In this document: positions 33,490 through 43,516 of the stretch, in pieces
Layout: each line of letters starts with the position of its first letter
Numbering within the stretch: the stretch's first letter is position 1
Assembly (NCBI RefSeq): GCF_009363095.1
Contig: NZ_CP045295.1
Location: 4,018,001-4,082,000, forward strand
Direction: 5' to 3'
Source: Paenibacillus cellulositrophicus
GTDB taxonomy: Bacteria; Bacillota; Bacilli; Paenibacillales; Paenibacillaceae
Length of the DNA stretch: 64,000 bases
Notes under the pieces: model-generated
Told to the model about the DNA's origin: nothing
What the model saw: only the letters and a program-made list of their open reading frames with translations
Databases searched by the model: none
Program-made: the position numbers and the translations under genes

Positions 33490-36234
33490 ATGAGACGGAA
33501 GAAGTTAGGGAAGAAAAGGGGCGTGGCTTTGATTTCACTGGCATCTTTGCTGCTCGGCGCAGGGAGCGTATATGCGGCGGTAGGAAACCCTTTTGACAAA
33601 GACCTGGTCGGACGGCAGGCGAACGGTTCGGTATTGACACCGGTCAATCAATACGTCACGCCGGCTGGCCAGCAAGTCGAATTCGGGGGGAACCCGATTT
33701 CGGTGAAGGTGCGTCCGGACGGAAAGACGGCAGCGGCCATTATCGGAAGAAGCGATTATGGCGGCAATGGTATCAACATTGTGGATTTGGAAACGGGAGC
33801 ACTGATCAAAAATAACATCCCGTTAAGCCTTTCACATATGTGGGGCCTGGCTTATTCGGCCGACGGCACCCGGCTGTATGCAACAGGTTCGTCCGGAACG
33901 ACGGGCAAAGTCGTCATCATGTCGGTCGCCGATGACGGCACCCCGTCGATTCTGAAGACCGTGAGCCTTCCTTCGGCAGCTGTAGGCGGCAACATTAACC
34001 CTCAAGATATTGCGCTGGGGCCGGACGGGAAGACTCTGCTCGTGGCCCTTAGCCGTGATAACAGCCTCGGCGTCATTGACTTGGAGTCGGGCCAACTCAC
34101 GGACCGAATCCCCGTAGGCAACGCACCGACCAGCGTCGTGGTCAGCGGCAATACGGCTTATGTAACGAACACTGGCGGAAGAGCCGCCGAGCCCGGCGAC
34201 CTCACAGTAGACTCATCCGGGACGCCAATCGTAGCGGAGCAAACGGGAAGCTCGGCCAGCGGCACCGTTTCCGTAGTGGACCTGTCCGAAAAAACGGTCA
34301 GCACAACAGTCGAAGTCGGACTGCAGCCTGCACGGATGGATTTCTCCGGCTCGTATGTATTTGTCGCCAACACGAACAGCGACACGGTGTCGGTCATTGA
34401 TACACAAACAAACCATGTCGTGCAGACGATCGACGTCAAGCCCTACCCTGATGCACCCAAAGGATCGGCGCCCAATGCGGTAAAGATGATTAACGGGAAC
34501 CAGCTCGCGGTCAGTCTAGGGCGCAACAACGCGCTGGCTGTCTATGACTGGAACGGGCCGTCCAAGGAACCAAGACTTCGTGGTCTGGTACCGACCGCAT
34601 GGTTCCCGGTGGATATTGCAACGGACGAAACCCGTAATCGGCTGCTCGTGGCGAATGCCGACGGGGTCGGTTCCCTCGGACCGGAGCGCAACTTGAAGAT
34701 ACAGGGTATCAGCGTAACGGGACATTCCTCTTATGCCCAGCAAGGATCTCTCTCCATCATTCCGGCATCCTTTGGAAACAAAGAGCTTGTCCAATGGACG
34801 GATGACGTCTATGCCAACAACAATTGGTTCGAAATTGCCGGGCGTAATGCCAAGCCGCGCAACAACAAGAAGCCGACGGCCATGCCCGAGCGGATTGGCG
34901 AGCCTTCGCCGATCAAGCATATTTTCTACATCGTCAAAGAGAACCGAACCTATGACCAGGTCCACGGGGATATGGGAAAAGGCAACTCGGACCCCGCTTT
35001 AACCCAATTCGGAAAAGACGTAACCCCTAACTTCCACAAAATCGCCAATACTTATCCACTTCTCGATAACTTCTACGTATCCGGCATTCAGTCGGCTAGC
35101 GGACACCAGTGGGTCATGCAGGCAACCAATACCGATTACGAAGACAAGGAAACGGACGTAGGCAACGTACGGAGCTATCCGGGGGGCGCGGGAGATTCCT
35201 TGGCTTACGCATCGACCGGACACTTGTGGGACAACGCCTTGAAGCATGGGTTATCCGTCGTCAACTTCGGGGAAGACACCACAGCATTTAGCGGCCCTCA
35301 GGCATTCGGTACTTGGACGGACTGGTATAACGATTACTTGATTCTGTCGGGGCAAAAACAGGGAGAGCTTCATGTGCCGATCGAGGATTACACGGCTAAG
35401 ACCGATATTCCGTCGCTTGACCCGATCACCTATAAGCCGTTCCCGACGTTCGACTCGGGCATTCCGGATCAGTACCGGTACGAAATCTTCAAGCAAAAGT
35501 TTGAGGACTATGTGAAAAACGGCGACCTGCCGCAACTCGTGCAAATGTGGGTCATGAACGACCACACGGCAGGAACATCCACCGGCTTCCCGACTCCGCA
35601 GGCCCAGGTGGCCGACAATGATTTGGCCGTCGGCAAGATCGTCGATTTGATCTCCCACAGCCCGTATTGGAAAGACTCTTTGATTCTGGTGACCGAGGAT
35701 GACGCACAGAACGGGGTGGATCATGTGGACGGACACCGTGCGCCTGCTTACGTCATCAGCCCTTGGGTCAAAAAAGGGGTGACCGACAGCCATTATTGGA
35801 CGGTGATTAACATGGTCCGGAGCATCGAGCAAATTTTGGGCCTGCCGCCGATGAATCAGAACGATGCGGCAGCTGTTCCCATGAGCGAGCTCTTTACCGA
35901 TAAGCCGGACTTCACACCGTATGATTTCGTGCCGAACCAGATTCCGCTCGATACGTTAAACGGCCAGCCTGGATCCAACGCTGCGGCATTGGCCAATACG
36001 GCAGAGGTGACGACGAAAGCAAAGGAAATCGAGAAGGCGTGGACGACATGGTCGAATGAAAATAAGGTTCATTTCAGCGGGGATCAGGCTTCTCCGGACG
36101 AGACGAATGCCAACATGCTGAACCATGTGACGTGGTATGCAACCAAAGGGTTTGACACGCCGTATCCGGGCGAGGACAAGGTGCTTACGCCTGCGGAAGT
36201 TGCAAGTCAACCAGACAGCAAAGCGGTTCAATAA
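33490..36234 (+). CDS. Secreted YVTN beta-propeller / phosphoesterase fusion protein
   Basis: The 914-residue protein has a signal peptide (cleavage likely near SVYA, about residue 29). A seven-bladed YVTN-like propeller follows (about 60-440) with repeats such as NSLGVIDLESGQL and DTVSVIDTQTNHV. The C-terminal phosphoesterase domain (about 475-800) has IFYIVKENRTYDQVHGD and the later metal-binding segments LVTEDDAQNGVDHVDGHR and APAYVISPWV. This layout is known for bifunctional YVTN/alkaline-phosphatase-superfamily proteins. It would act outside the cell on phosphate esters. A Pho-box-like promoter supports a role in phosphate scavenging, which remains inference. Confidence 0.82.
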   Translation: MRRKKLGKKRGVALISLASLLLGAGSVYAAVGNPFDKDLVGRQANGSVLTPVNQYVTPAGQQVEFGGNPISVKVRPDGKTAAAIIGRSDYGGNGINIVDLETGALIKNNIPLSLSHMWGLAYSADGTRLYATGSSGTTGKVVIMSVADDGTPSILKTVSLPSAAVGGNINPQDIALGPDGKTLLVALSRDNSLGVIDLESGQLTDRIPVGNAPTSVVVSGNTAYVTNTGGRAAEPGDLTVDSSGTPIVAEQTGSSASGTVSVVDLSEKTVSTTVEVGLQPARMDFSGSYVFVANTNSDTVSVIDTQTNHVVQTIDVKPYPDAPKGSAPNAVKMINGNQLAVSLGRNNALAVYDWNGPSKEPRLRGLVPTAWFPVDIATDETRNRLLVANADGVGSLGPERNLKIQGISVTGHSSYAQQGSLSIIPASFGNKELVQWTDDVYANNNWFEIAGRNAKPRNNKKPTAMPERIGEPSPIKHIFYIVKENRTYDQVHGDMGKGNSDPALTQFGKDVTPNFHKIANTYPLLDNFYVSGIQSASGHQWVMQATNTDYEDKETDVGNVRSYPGGAGDSLAYASTGHLWDNALKHGLSVVNFGEDTTAFSGPQAFGTWTDWYNDYLILSGQKQGELHVPIEDYTAKTDIPSLDPITYKPFPTFDSGIPDQYRYEIFKQKFEDYVKNGDLPQLVQMWVMNDHTAGTSTGFPTPQAQVADNDLAVGKIVDLISHSPYWKDSLILVTEDDAQNGVDHVDGHRAPAYVISPWVKKGVTDSHYWTVINMVRSIEQILGLPPMNQNDAAAVPMSELFTDKPDFTPYDFVPNQIPLDTLNGQPGSNAAALANTAEVTTKAKEIEKAWTTWSNENKVHFSGDQASPDETNANMLNHVTWYATKGFDTPYPGEDKVLTPAEVASQPDSKAVQ

Positions 36235-36280
36235 AGGATTGAACCGTCAGTAGACAAGCGTAAAACCAAAGGTGCGGCAT

Positions 36281-36318
36281 ATTCCCCCATCGTTCCGTTT
36301 ATAGGAGCATGGGGGATT
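36281..36318. terminator. Hairpin between the phosphoesterase and RND genes
   Basis: ATTCCCCCAT and ATGGGGGATT pair over nine to ten bases around an 18-base loop; no T run follows, so it may be a weak terminator or a leader hairpin for the next gene. Confidence 0.4.
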
Positions 36319-36352
36319 GTCTGCATTCGTCTATCCCACAAGGAGCTGAGTA

Positions 36353-39300
36353 ATGATGAACAGACTCATCGAGGCAGCGATGAAACGAACGGTGCTGATG
36401 CTGATCCTGCTGGCTATCATCTTGGTCTGGGGGGGGACATCCGCTTACCGTATGCATAGGGACTACCTCCCGCCGATCAACAATCCTACGCTCATGATTA
36501 CGGTTCATGCTCCCAGTTTCCTGACCGAGGAGATCAGAAACACCGTGTCGAGGCCGATTGAGCAGGCGGTCCGCGGCGTGGAAGAGCTGCAATCGCTGGA
36601 GACGAACAGTTTTAACGGCGGACTCCTGATCAGCTTGTATTTTCCCTTGAATTACACTATGGATCGTGCCGAGCGGGACGTAACCGATGCTTTGCGGAAT
36701 GTAGCTTTGCCGGCAGGCGCGGGGGAGCCGGCTGTCACCCGTGTCAGCACGAGCTCTTTTCCGATCATGAGGCTGACGGTCACCAGTCCTTCAGGAAAAG
36801 TGGATGAGGATACGCTGAGAACGACCGTTCAGGCCCAAATCGCCGATGAACTGCTGCATACACCGGGCGTAAGCGAAGTCCGGGCTACCGGGTCCGCGAA
36901 AAACGGATATGTTCTGTCGGTTCGGATGGAAGATCTGGCCAAGGCCGGGTTATCGGTCGATAACGTCAAGCAGTCCCTGGCCGGGGTGAGTTTTCCTTCG
37001 GTTCAAGGCAAGCTGACGGACAGCGTCATGTCCATTCCTCTTGAGGCTTCGGGCTGGAATCCGAATGCGACGGATTGGATGGACCTTCCCATCCAAGGAG
37101 CCGACGGGCAGAGCGCGCCTCTCTCCTCGGTTGCGGCCCTGTCCCCATCCCTGGTCGACAAGCAGACGATCTCCAGAACCGGAGGAGCGGCAAGCGTCGT
37201 GCTTGATATCCTCAAAAAACCGTCGGCCAACATCACGGAAGTATCGGAGGACATTCGCAGCCGTCTCTCAGGCATGACCGGTTACCCGCCGGAGGATGTG
37301 AAGCTTTCCGTCATGTTTGACCAGGGAGCGCAGGTTCACTCTTCCCTGAACAGATTATTTCGGGAAGGGCTGTTAGGCTGTTTATTTTCCATGGTCAGCG
37401 TATTTCTCTTTTTCCGCAGCATCCGGTCCACGCTGCTCATTGCGCTGTCGCTGCCGATTTGTATTCTGGTAACCACGGGGCTGCTTCACGCGATGGGATT
37501 CAGCCTCAATATTCTCACCGTTTCGGGACTCGTCGTAGCGATGGGGCGGGTGATCGACGACACAATTGTGATCCTCGACAATATCCACCGCAAGCAGAGC
37601 CAAGCCAAATCTTCATCTTCCGGGCGGATATCCGAAGCGGCCAAGGAAATGCTGCCTGCCATCGTATCGTCGACGGCGACGACCGTTGCGGTGTTTGTCC
37701 CCATCGCTTTGGTCGGCGGGATGATTGGTGCCGCGTTTTCGGGGTTCGCATGGTCGGTGGTTATTGCTCTGCTAACCTCTCTGCTAGTAGCGGCTTTGGT
37801 AGTTCCCGCCTTGTATTATGTATGGCAAAGAGACCGACCTAGCGCTTCCGGCGCAGCCTTCGAACCCGTTACCCGGCGAGTCCTGCAGTGGGCCTTCCCC
37901 CGGAAAGGACGATTGATATCCGTCTTTGCGGTGCTGCTGGCAGGTGCCGTCGCCGGAGGGTTCCTGCTGCCAGTAAACTTTTTGCCTTCCAATTCCACAG
38001 GCCAAATTAACGTCCAGCTGGAATTTCCCGAACGGACGACGTTGTCTCAAGTGGATGCTGCCGTAAAGCGTATGGAACAAGTTCTGGCCTCGGATACTGG
38101 AATTTCCACTTATTCTTCGGTACTGGGTTCCACTTTTACGCCTCAGTTCGACGACGTGTTTGACGCGGGCGGGGGGTGGATCCAAGGCGACAATATCGCC
38201 AATATTGCCGTGTCCGTTCAGAAGGGCGAGGACGTTGACGCGGTAACAGCGAGGCTGAAGGAGCGGCTGACCGCTTTGTCGGGGAGCGCTGTGGTGACCG
38301 TCACGAATCAGAATATTTCCGGGGATGACTCCCAAGTAAAAATTGATTTAACCGGGGCTGACGGCGCCACGCTGGAGCAGGCCGCGGGAACGATCCGCAG
38401 CAGCCTGGAAGGGATGGCGGACTTGAGCGTTCTGGGAGCGGCCGATGATGAGGACGGCCTTGCGGGTTACCGGGTCGAGCTGGACCGGGCCAAGCTGGAA
38501 CGCGCCGGTGTGAAGCCGGAGCAGGTGATGGAAAGAGTCCGGAACTATTTGGCCGGAGGGACGCTCGTCGAGATGAACGCCGGAAGGCAGGAAACGGTTC
38601 CCCTTGAAATCCGGACCGAGCTCCCGGCCGCCCGCGATGACGCTTCCGGCATGGAGCTGCCGGAAACGGAGGTACTGGCCATGCTTGGACGCGAAACGTT
38701 CCAGGGCAAAGACGGCAAGCCTGTGCCGCTGGAACAGCTGGCAACCTTGACAAGGGCTGCCGGGACGCAGGTCGTTCGGGAGCGGGACGGCGAGCCCTTC
38801 GCCGTGGTGACCGCGAATATTACATCCAGGAATATCGAGCAGGTCGCCGGACAAGTCAAGAAACGTCTGAGCGAGCTTACGCTTCCCGCCGGCGTGCATT
38901 ATTCGATGAATGGCATCACCGCTCAAGTCAGACAAATGATCGGAGAAATGGCGATCGCATTATCGGTTTCCGTTGTGCTGATCCTCTTGATTCTCAGCAT
39001 GGTTTTCCGGGGGTGGAGGGCTCCTCTCTGCGTGCTGGCCGGTATTCCCTTCGCCTTTATCGGCTCCATTGCCGGACTGGTCCTGACGGGGGGAGAGTGG
39101 GATTTGGCCACGCTTGTCGGCCTGCTGATGATTACCGGCATTGCCGCAACCAATGGCATCGTGCTGGTGGACCGGGTCGAGCGCCATCTATCCGCAGGGA
39201 TGGCCCCGAGGGAAGCGATTCTTCTCGGTGCTTCCTCCAGGGTACGCCCCGTATTGATGACGGCGGTGACCACCGTATTGACGCTGCTGCCTTTGTGTTT

Positions 39301-39481
39301 TTCAAGCGGCAGCGACACGGTTATCTCGAAAATGCTCGGCATTGTCGTCGTTTGCGGCATGATCAGCTCCACCCTGATCAGCCTGCTGCTCATCCCGCTT
39401 CTTTATGACTGGGTGCTTGTTCGGCGCTACAGAACCGCAGCGGCAGACAATGGCGCGAAGACGCTGCTAAGAACCTCTTAA
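36353..39481 (+). CDS. RND family efflux permease (SwrC/AcrB-like)
   Basis: The 1042-residue protein has twelve predicted helices in two halves with large external loops after helices 1 and 7. The proton-relay aspartates are present in GRVIDDTIVILDN, and helices near 330-500 and 850-1030 match AcrB/SwrC permeases. AAGGAGC precedes the ATG pair at 36353/36356. No membrane-fusion or outer-membrane partner is encoded nearby, as expected for Gram-positive RND pumps such as SwrC, which exports surfactin. Substrate unknown, perhaps lipopeptides or detergents. Confidence 0.88.
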   Translation: MMNRLIEAAMKRTVLMLILLAIILVWGGTSAYRMHRDYLPPINNPTLMITVHAPSFLTEEIRNTVSRPIEQAVRGVEELQSLETNSFNGGLLISLYFPLNYTMDRAERDVTDALRNVALPAGAGEPAVTRVSTSSFPIMRLTVTSPSGKVDEDTLRTTVQAQIADELLHTPGVSEVRATGSAKNGYVLSVRMEDLAKAGLSVDNVKQSLAGVSFPSVQGKLTDSVMSIPLEASGWNPNATDWMDLPIQGADGQSAPLSSVAALSPSLVDKQTISRTGGAASVVLDILKKPSANITEVSEDIRSRLSGMTGYPPEDVKLSVMFDQGAQVHSSLNRLFREGLLGCLFSMVSVFLFFRSIRSTLLIALSLPICILVTTGLLHAMGFSLNILTVSGLVVAMGRVIDDTIVILDNIHRKQSQAKSSSSGRISEAAKEMLPAIVSSTATTVAVFVPIALVGGMIGAAFSGFAWSVVIALLTSLLVAALVVPALYYVWQRDRPSASGAAFEPVTRRVLQWAFPRKGRLISVFAVLLAGAVAGGFLLPVNFLPSNSTGQINVQLEFPERTTLSQVDAAVKRMEQVLASDTGISTYSSVLGSTFTPQFDDVFDAGGGWIQGDNIANIAVSVQKGEDVDAVTARLKERLTALSGSAVVTVTNQNISGDDSQVKIDLTGADGATLEQAAGTIRSSLEGMADLSVLGAADDEDGLAGYRVELDRAKLERAGVKPEQVMERVRNYLAGGTLVEMNAGRQETVPLEIRTELPAARDDASGMELPETEVLAMLGRETFQGKDGKPVPLEQLATLTRAAGTQVVRERDGEPFAVVTANITSRNIEQVAGQVKKRLSELTLPAGVHYSMNGITAQVRQMIGEMAIALSVSVVLILLILSMVFRGWRAPLCVLAGIPFAFIGSIAGLVLTGGEWDLATLVGLLMITGIAATNGIVLVDRVERHLSAGMAPREAILLGASSRVRPVLMTAVTTVLTLLPLCFSSGSDTVISKMLGIVVVCGMISSTLISLLLIPLLYDWVLVRRYRTAAADNGAKTLLRTS

Positions 39482-39665
39482 GGACCTCGTGAGAACCTCC
39501 GAGTCCTGATTACCTCCCGGATGCAGCCTAAGAGGGTGATCATGTTGTTTGCTGCAACACAAACCTTCAAATCATTTCCATAACCATGTATGATAGGGCT
39601 AACCATTCGAAATGTCCAATAAGCCCGAGAGGCATACAGATTTACGGAAAAGAGGGTGCATCAGC

Positions 39666-40424
39666 ATGAGGAAATTATGGATGCGGGCGGCTGCGGTAAC
39701 CGGTCTGGCCGCCGCCGCATGGAGTTTATCCATCGCCGCCTATTCCTCCGATTCGCTTCAGGTCAAGCCGGTTCAGCCGCGGCTGGTTTATAACGGGGAA
39801 GAGGCGAAAGGCGGAACCGGTCCAATGTTCTCCTACCGGGACTCGACGTACGTCCCGCTGCGTGATGTTTCCACGGCGATGGGAGCCAAAGTTTCTTACG
39901 ACAAGGAGTTCAATACGGTGCATGTGGATACGCATGTTCCGGTGAACGGAAAGTCGAAGGCCAATGCCACGAAGACGTTGGGGGATTTCAAGCTGTCCAT
40001 CTATACAGCCGAAACGGAGGTTCCCTACGGCAAACCGATTCCGGTCTGGGCGCAGATGGAGTACCTGGGGGACAAAGACGTGGTTGTCAATCAGGGCTTT
40101 AAGCCGTTCTACTTTGAGATTCACAACGGGGCGGGGGAGGGAGGGGGCGCCCTTATCCCAGCGATCCTGATCCCCACTACATACTCGCCCGGGGATGTGT
40201 TTCTGGACCAGCTGGACTCATTCATCGATATTCCAAGCTATAACTTTACGATCTATCAGAAGGCCCACCCGAATGTGGAATTGCCCGCCCAGATGCTGAA
40301 GGACACCAGGTGGAGCACCCTTCCTCCAGGGAAGTATACGATCACCGCGCGTCCTGATTTCAGCCTGAAGTCCACGGGCGAGCGTTTCGAGGAATCGGCC
40401 GAGATTCAAATTACTGTCAAGTAA
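39666..40424 (+). CDS. Secreted protein with copper amine oxidase N-terminal (stalk) domain
   Basis: The 252-residue protein has a signal peptide (about 1-27). A copper-amine-oxidase-N-like beta domain contains YRDSTYVPLRDVSTAMGAKVSYD (about 60-82), followed by a beta-rich C-terminal domain with no obvious active site. This N domain is common in secreted Paenibacillus proteins and does not imply oxidase activity. GAGGGTG precedes the ATG at 39666. Monocistronic between the RND gene and ald. Function unknown. Confidence 0.75.
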   Translation: MRKLWMRAAAVTGLAAAAWSLSIAAYSSDSLQVKPVQPRLVYNGEEAKGGTGPMFSYRDSTYVPLRDVSTAMGAKVSYDKEFNTVHVDTHVPVNGKSKANATKTLGDFKLSIYTAETEVPYGKPIPVWAQMEYLGDKDVVVNQGFKPFYFEIHNGAGEGGGALIPAILIPTTYSPGDVFLDQLDSFIDIPSYNFTIYQKAHPNVELPAQMLKDTRWSTLPPGKYTITARPDFSLKSTGERFEESAEIQITVK

Positions 40425-40443
40425 AGTAACCGAAGCGGACCCC

Positions 40444-40480
40444 AAAAAACCGGCTCCTATACATCAGGAAGCCGGTTTTT
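40444..40480. terminator. Bidirectional terminator
   Basis: AAAACCGGCT and AGCCGGTTTT with T runs on both strands separate two convergent genes (stalk-domain protein and ald). Confidence 0.9.
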
Positions 40481-40515
40481 GACATGGGTATCGATCCCGT
40501 AGGGATGAGTGAAAG

Positions 40516-41643
40516 CTATACTTTAATGCGTCCGAGCGCCTTCTCCGCCGGCACGTAGTCGTATCCGAGGTCGCGGGCCACCGCCTCGTAGGTGATGCTG
40601 CCGTTGACCACGTTCGCCCCGCTGCGAATGGCGCTGTTCGTTGCCAGCAGATGCTGCAGGTCTTCGCCGGCCAGCTTCAGGGCGAACGGCATGGTGGCGT
40701 TCGTCAGCGCCAAGGTGGACGTCTGCGGCACCGCGCCCGGCATGTTCGCCACCGCGTAGTGCACGACGCCGTGCTTCACGTACGTCGGGTTATCGTGTGT
40801 CGTGATATGGTCGATCGTCTCGACGATGCCGCCCTGGTCGATCGCCACGTCCACGATGACCGAGCCCGGCTTCATCGATTTGACCATCTCCTCGGTGACG
40901 AGGCGCGGCGCTTTGGCGCCCGGAATCAGGACGGCGCAGATCAGGAGGTCCGCCTCCTGAACCGACTTCGCGATGTTCGACGGGCTGGACACCAGCGTCT
41001 TGATCTGGCTGCCGAAAATATCGTCCAGCTGGCGCAGCCGCGGAATGCTGAGATCGAGCAGGGTGACGTCGGCGCCGAGACCCACGGCGATTTTCGCCGC
41101 GTTCATGCCGACCGTGCCGCCGCCGATGATCGTCACCTTGCCGCGCGATACGCCCGGAACGCCGGAGAGCAGGATGCCCTTGCCGCCATGCGGGCGCTCC
41201 AGCAGTTGGGCGCCGATCTGCGCCGCCATGCGTCCGGCCACCTCGCTCATCGGCGTGAGCAGCGGCAGGGTGCCGTTCACGTTTACGGTTTCGTAGGCGA
41301 TGGCGGTAACGCCGGACTGCACCAGCGCCTCGGCCAGCTTCGGCTCGGCGGCCAGGTGAAGGTACGTGAACAGGATGAGCCCTTTACGGAAATATCCGTA
41401 TTCGCTGGGAAGCGGCTCCTTCACCTTCATAATCATATCGGCCTGGGACCACACCTCCGATGCTTCCGTCAGAATGGTGGCTCCGGCCTGCTTGTATTCT
41501 TCATCGGGAAATCCGCTTTCCGCACCGGCCTGATGCTCGATATATACCGCATGTCCGTGCTGAATCAGTTCGAGGGCACCTGCCGGCGTGACGGCGACGC
41601 GATTTTCGTTGTTTTTAATTTCCTTGGGTACTCCGATTTTCAT
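40516..41643 (-). CDS. ald: Alanine dehydrogenase
   Basis: The 375-residue NAD-dependent enzyme interconverts L-alanine and pyruvate plus ammonia. It starts MKIGVPKEIKNNENRVA and shows the catalytic-region blocks FTYLHLAAEP and HYAVANMPGAVPQTST and the NAD-binding TIIGGGTVGMNAAKIA. Length and motifs are exact for Ald. GAGGTGATC precedes the ATG. It is divergent from a PucR-type activator gene, as ald and adeR are in Bacillus. The enzyme supports growth on alanine and sporulation. Confidence 0.96.
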   Translation of the reverse strand: MKIGVPKEIKNNENRVAVTPAGALELIQHGHAVYIEHQAGAESGFPDEEYKQAGATILTEASEVWSQADMIMKVKEPLPSEYGYFRKGLILFTYLHLAAEPKLAEALVQSGVTAIAYETVNVNGTLPLLTPMSEVAGRMAAQIGAQLLERPHGGKGILLSGVPGVSRGKVTIIGGGTVGMNAAKIAVGLGADVTLLDLSIPRLRQLDDIFGSQIKTLVSSPSNIAKSVQEADLLICAVLIPGAKAPRLVTEEMVKSMKPGSVIVDVAIDQGGIVETIDHITTHDNPTYVKHGVVHYAVANMPGAVPQTSTLALTNATMPFALKLAGEDLQHLLATNSAIRSGANVVNGSITYEAVARDLGYDYVPAEKALGRIKV

Positions 41644-41785
41644 GACAGATCACCTCACCTCATAATATATTAAAAGTGTACAATCGAATCGGCGCGTATT
41701 CATCATACGTCTTGTCAATCCGTTTGCCGCAGCGGCAGGACATAATGTTCGGCTGGTGTTACCATAATTAACATAAGGGATGTGA

Positions 41786-43456
41786 ATGCCGATGAGCAGC
41801 GGCTTCAACCTGCATATCCGGGAAGTGTTGGAGCGCCCGGTGTTCAAACGGGCCCGGCTGATTGCCGGAGCGAACGGCCTGGACCGTGAGGTGGGCTGGG
41901 TGCATATTCTCGAAATCACGAACGTGGCCCCGTTCGTGACGAAGAACGACCTGATCCTCACCACCGGCCTTTGGCTCCATCATTACGAGCAGGAGCGCCT
42001 GTCCTACATGCAGCAGCTCATCCGCCAGCAGGCGGCGGGGCTGTGCGTGGAGCTGGGCACGAGCATCGAGAATATTCCGGAGGAAATAATTGAGCTGGCG
42101 GACCAGTGCGATTTTCCGCTGCTCGTGTTCGAGCAGCCTGTCCGCTTCGTTGAAATCACCCAGGATATTCACGGGCTGCTGATCAACCAGCAGCATCAGC
42201 TGCTGAAGGATCTGGAGGCCTTTTCCCGCCGGCTGCAGCAAATTACCCTGCAGAGTACGGATGTTCATGCCGTTCTCCATGTATTATATGAATACACGGG
42301 ATATCAAATTGTGTATCATTCGTCCGTGGAGGCGAATAAATTTTGTCCGAAGCCGGCAACCTCGGAGGAGGCCGATGAGCTGACCTTTTTCTACCGCAAG
42401 CAGGTTGAGGGAAATGAAGCGGCCGCCCAGGAGCCCAGCCGCTTTCCGATGCCGGGCGACCGGCTGCTGCTCTCGCAGCCCGTCATCTGCCTCGGCGAGA
42501 CTTTGGCGTACGTGGGGATGATTCTCCCAGGCGAGCAGCCGCTGGACCGGATCGTCCTGCTGCTGGACTACACGGCCAAATCACTGGCTACGCTGCTGCT
42601 GCGGATGCTGTTCCTGGAGGAGAAGCATCTGCGGGATCAGAACCAGCTGATCCAGGACATCCTGTCCCACCAGCTGCAGGACGAAGAAACGGCGCGATCC
42701 CGGATGGGTGTACGTCCGGCCAAGCAGGGAGAGGTCCTCTTCATCGGCGGCATCGTCGAGCTGGAGTATCCGGACAGCGCCCTGCGGCCCGACAGGGACC
42801 GGATCGAAGCGGAGGAGCAGGATCTCCTCGTCCGGCTGCGCGCCCTGCTCAAGAAGCACGGGCTGCGCAATTTGCTGATGCAGAAAGGGCACCGCATCTA
42901 CATTTTGTGCGCGCGGGAGCGTTCTGCTTCGGGAGACAACGCGGCGGCCTTGAAGCAGGCGGTGCGCCGGATCGTGGAGAGCCTGCGCCTGACGGGCGTG
43001 GGTCTTACCCAGCCGTTCAGCCTGCACGCAGGCTTTGGCAGCATCCGCCCGCGGATGACCGACATGCACAAGAGCTTCAAGGAAGCGGAGCAAGTGATGG
43101 AGGTGTCCCGCTCGGTGGAGCTGATGCGCAGCAGCCTGTTCTACGAGCGGATCGGCGTCTACCAGTTGCTGAAGGCCATCCCGGACAAGGCGTTCCTCCA
43201 ATCGTTCGTCGAGGAGCAGCTTGGGGCGCTGATGGCTTACGACAAGGAGCATCACCTGCATTTGGTGCAGACGCTCGACGTCTATTTGCAGTACATGGGC
43301 TCGAAGAACGATACGGCCAAGGCGCTGTTTATCCATCGGCAGACCCTGTACAACCGTCTGGACAAACTAAATGAAATTCTCGGGGAGGACTTTTTGGAGC
43401 CGGAACGCCGTATATGCCTGGAAATGGCGCTGCTGGCCTGCCCGCTCTTGTCCTGA
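41786..43456 (+). CDS. adeR: PucR-type transcriptional activator of ald (AdeR-like)
   Basis: The 556-residue protein has a PucR N-terminal domain (about 10-125), a central GGDEF-like regulatory segment and a C-terminal helix-turn-helix of the PucR type, with NDTAKALFIHRQTLYNRLDKLNEILG (about 513-538). It is divergent from ald with 142 bases between the starts, the arrangement of B. subtilis adeR-ald, where AdeR activates ald in response to alanine. AAGGG precedes the ATG. Specific control of ald here is inferred from synteny. Confidence 0.85.
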   Translation: MPMSSGFNLHIREVLERPVFKRARLIAGANGLDREVGWVHILEITNVAPFVTKNDLILTTGLWLHHYEQERLSYMQQLIRQQAAGLCVELGTSIENIPEEIIELADQCDFPLLVFEQPVRFVEITQDIHGLLINQQHQLLKDLEAFSRRLQQITLQSTDVHAVLHVLYEYTGYQIVYHSSVEANKFCPKPATSEEADELTFFYRKQVEGNEAAAQEPSRFPMPGDRLLLSQPVICLGETLAYVGMILPGEQPLDRIVLLLDYTAKSLATLLLRMLFLEEKHLRDQNQLIQDILSHQLQDEETARSRMGVRPAKQGEVLFIGGIVELEYPDSALRPDRDRIEAEEQDLLVRLRALLKKHGLRNLLMQKGHRIYILCARERSASGDNAAALKQAVRRIVESLRLTGVGLTQPFSLHAGFGSIRPRMTDMHKSFKEAEQVMEVSRSVELMRSSLFYERIGVYQLLKAIPDKAFLQSFVEEQLGALMAYDKEHHLHLVQTLDVYLQYMGSKNDTAKALFIHRQTLYNRLDKLNEILGEDFLEPERRICLEMALLACPLLS

Positions 43457-43516
43457 CCCGTAAACCTGTTGATTTTCCAACTCAGAAAGGCAGTGCAGAT
43501 AAAGGATGATGAAGTT

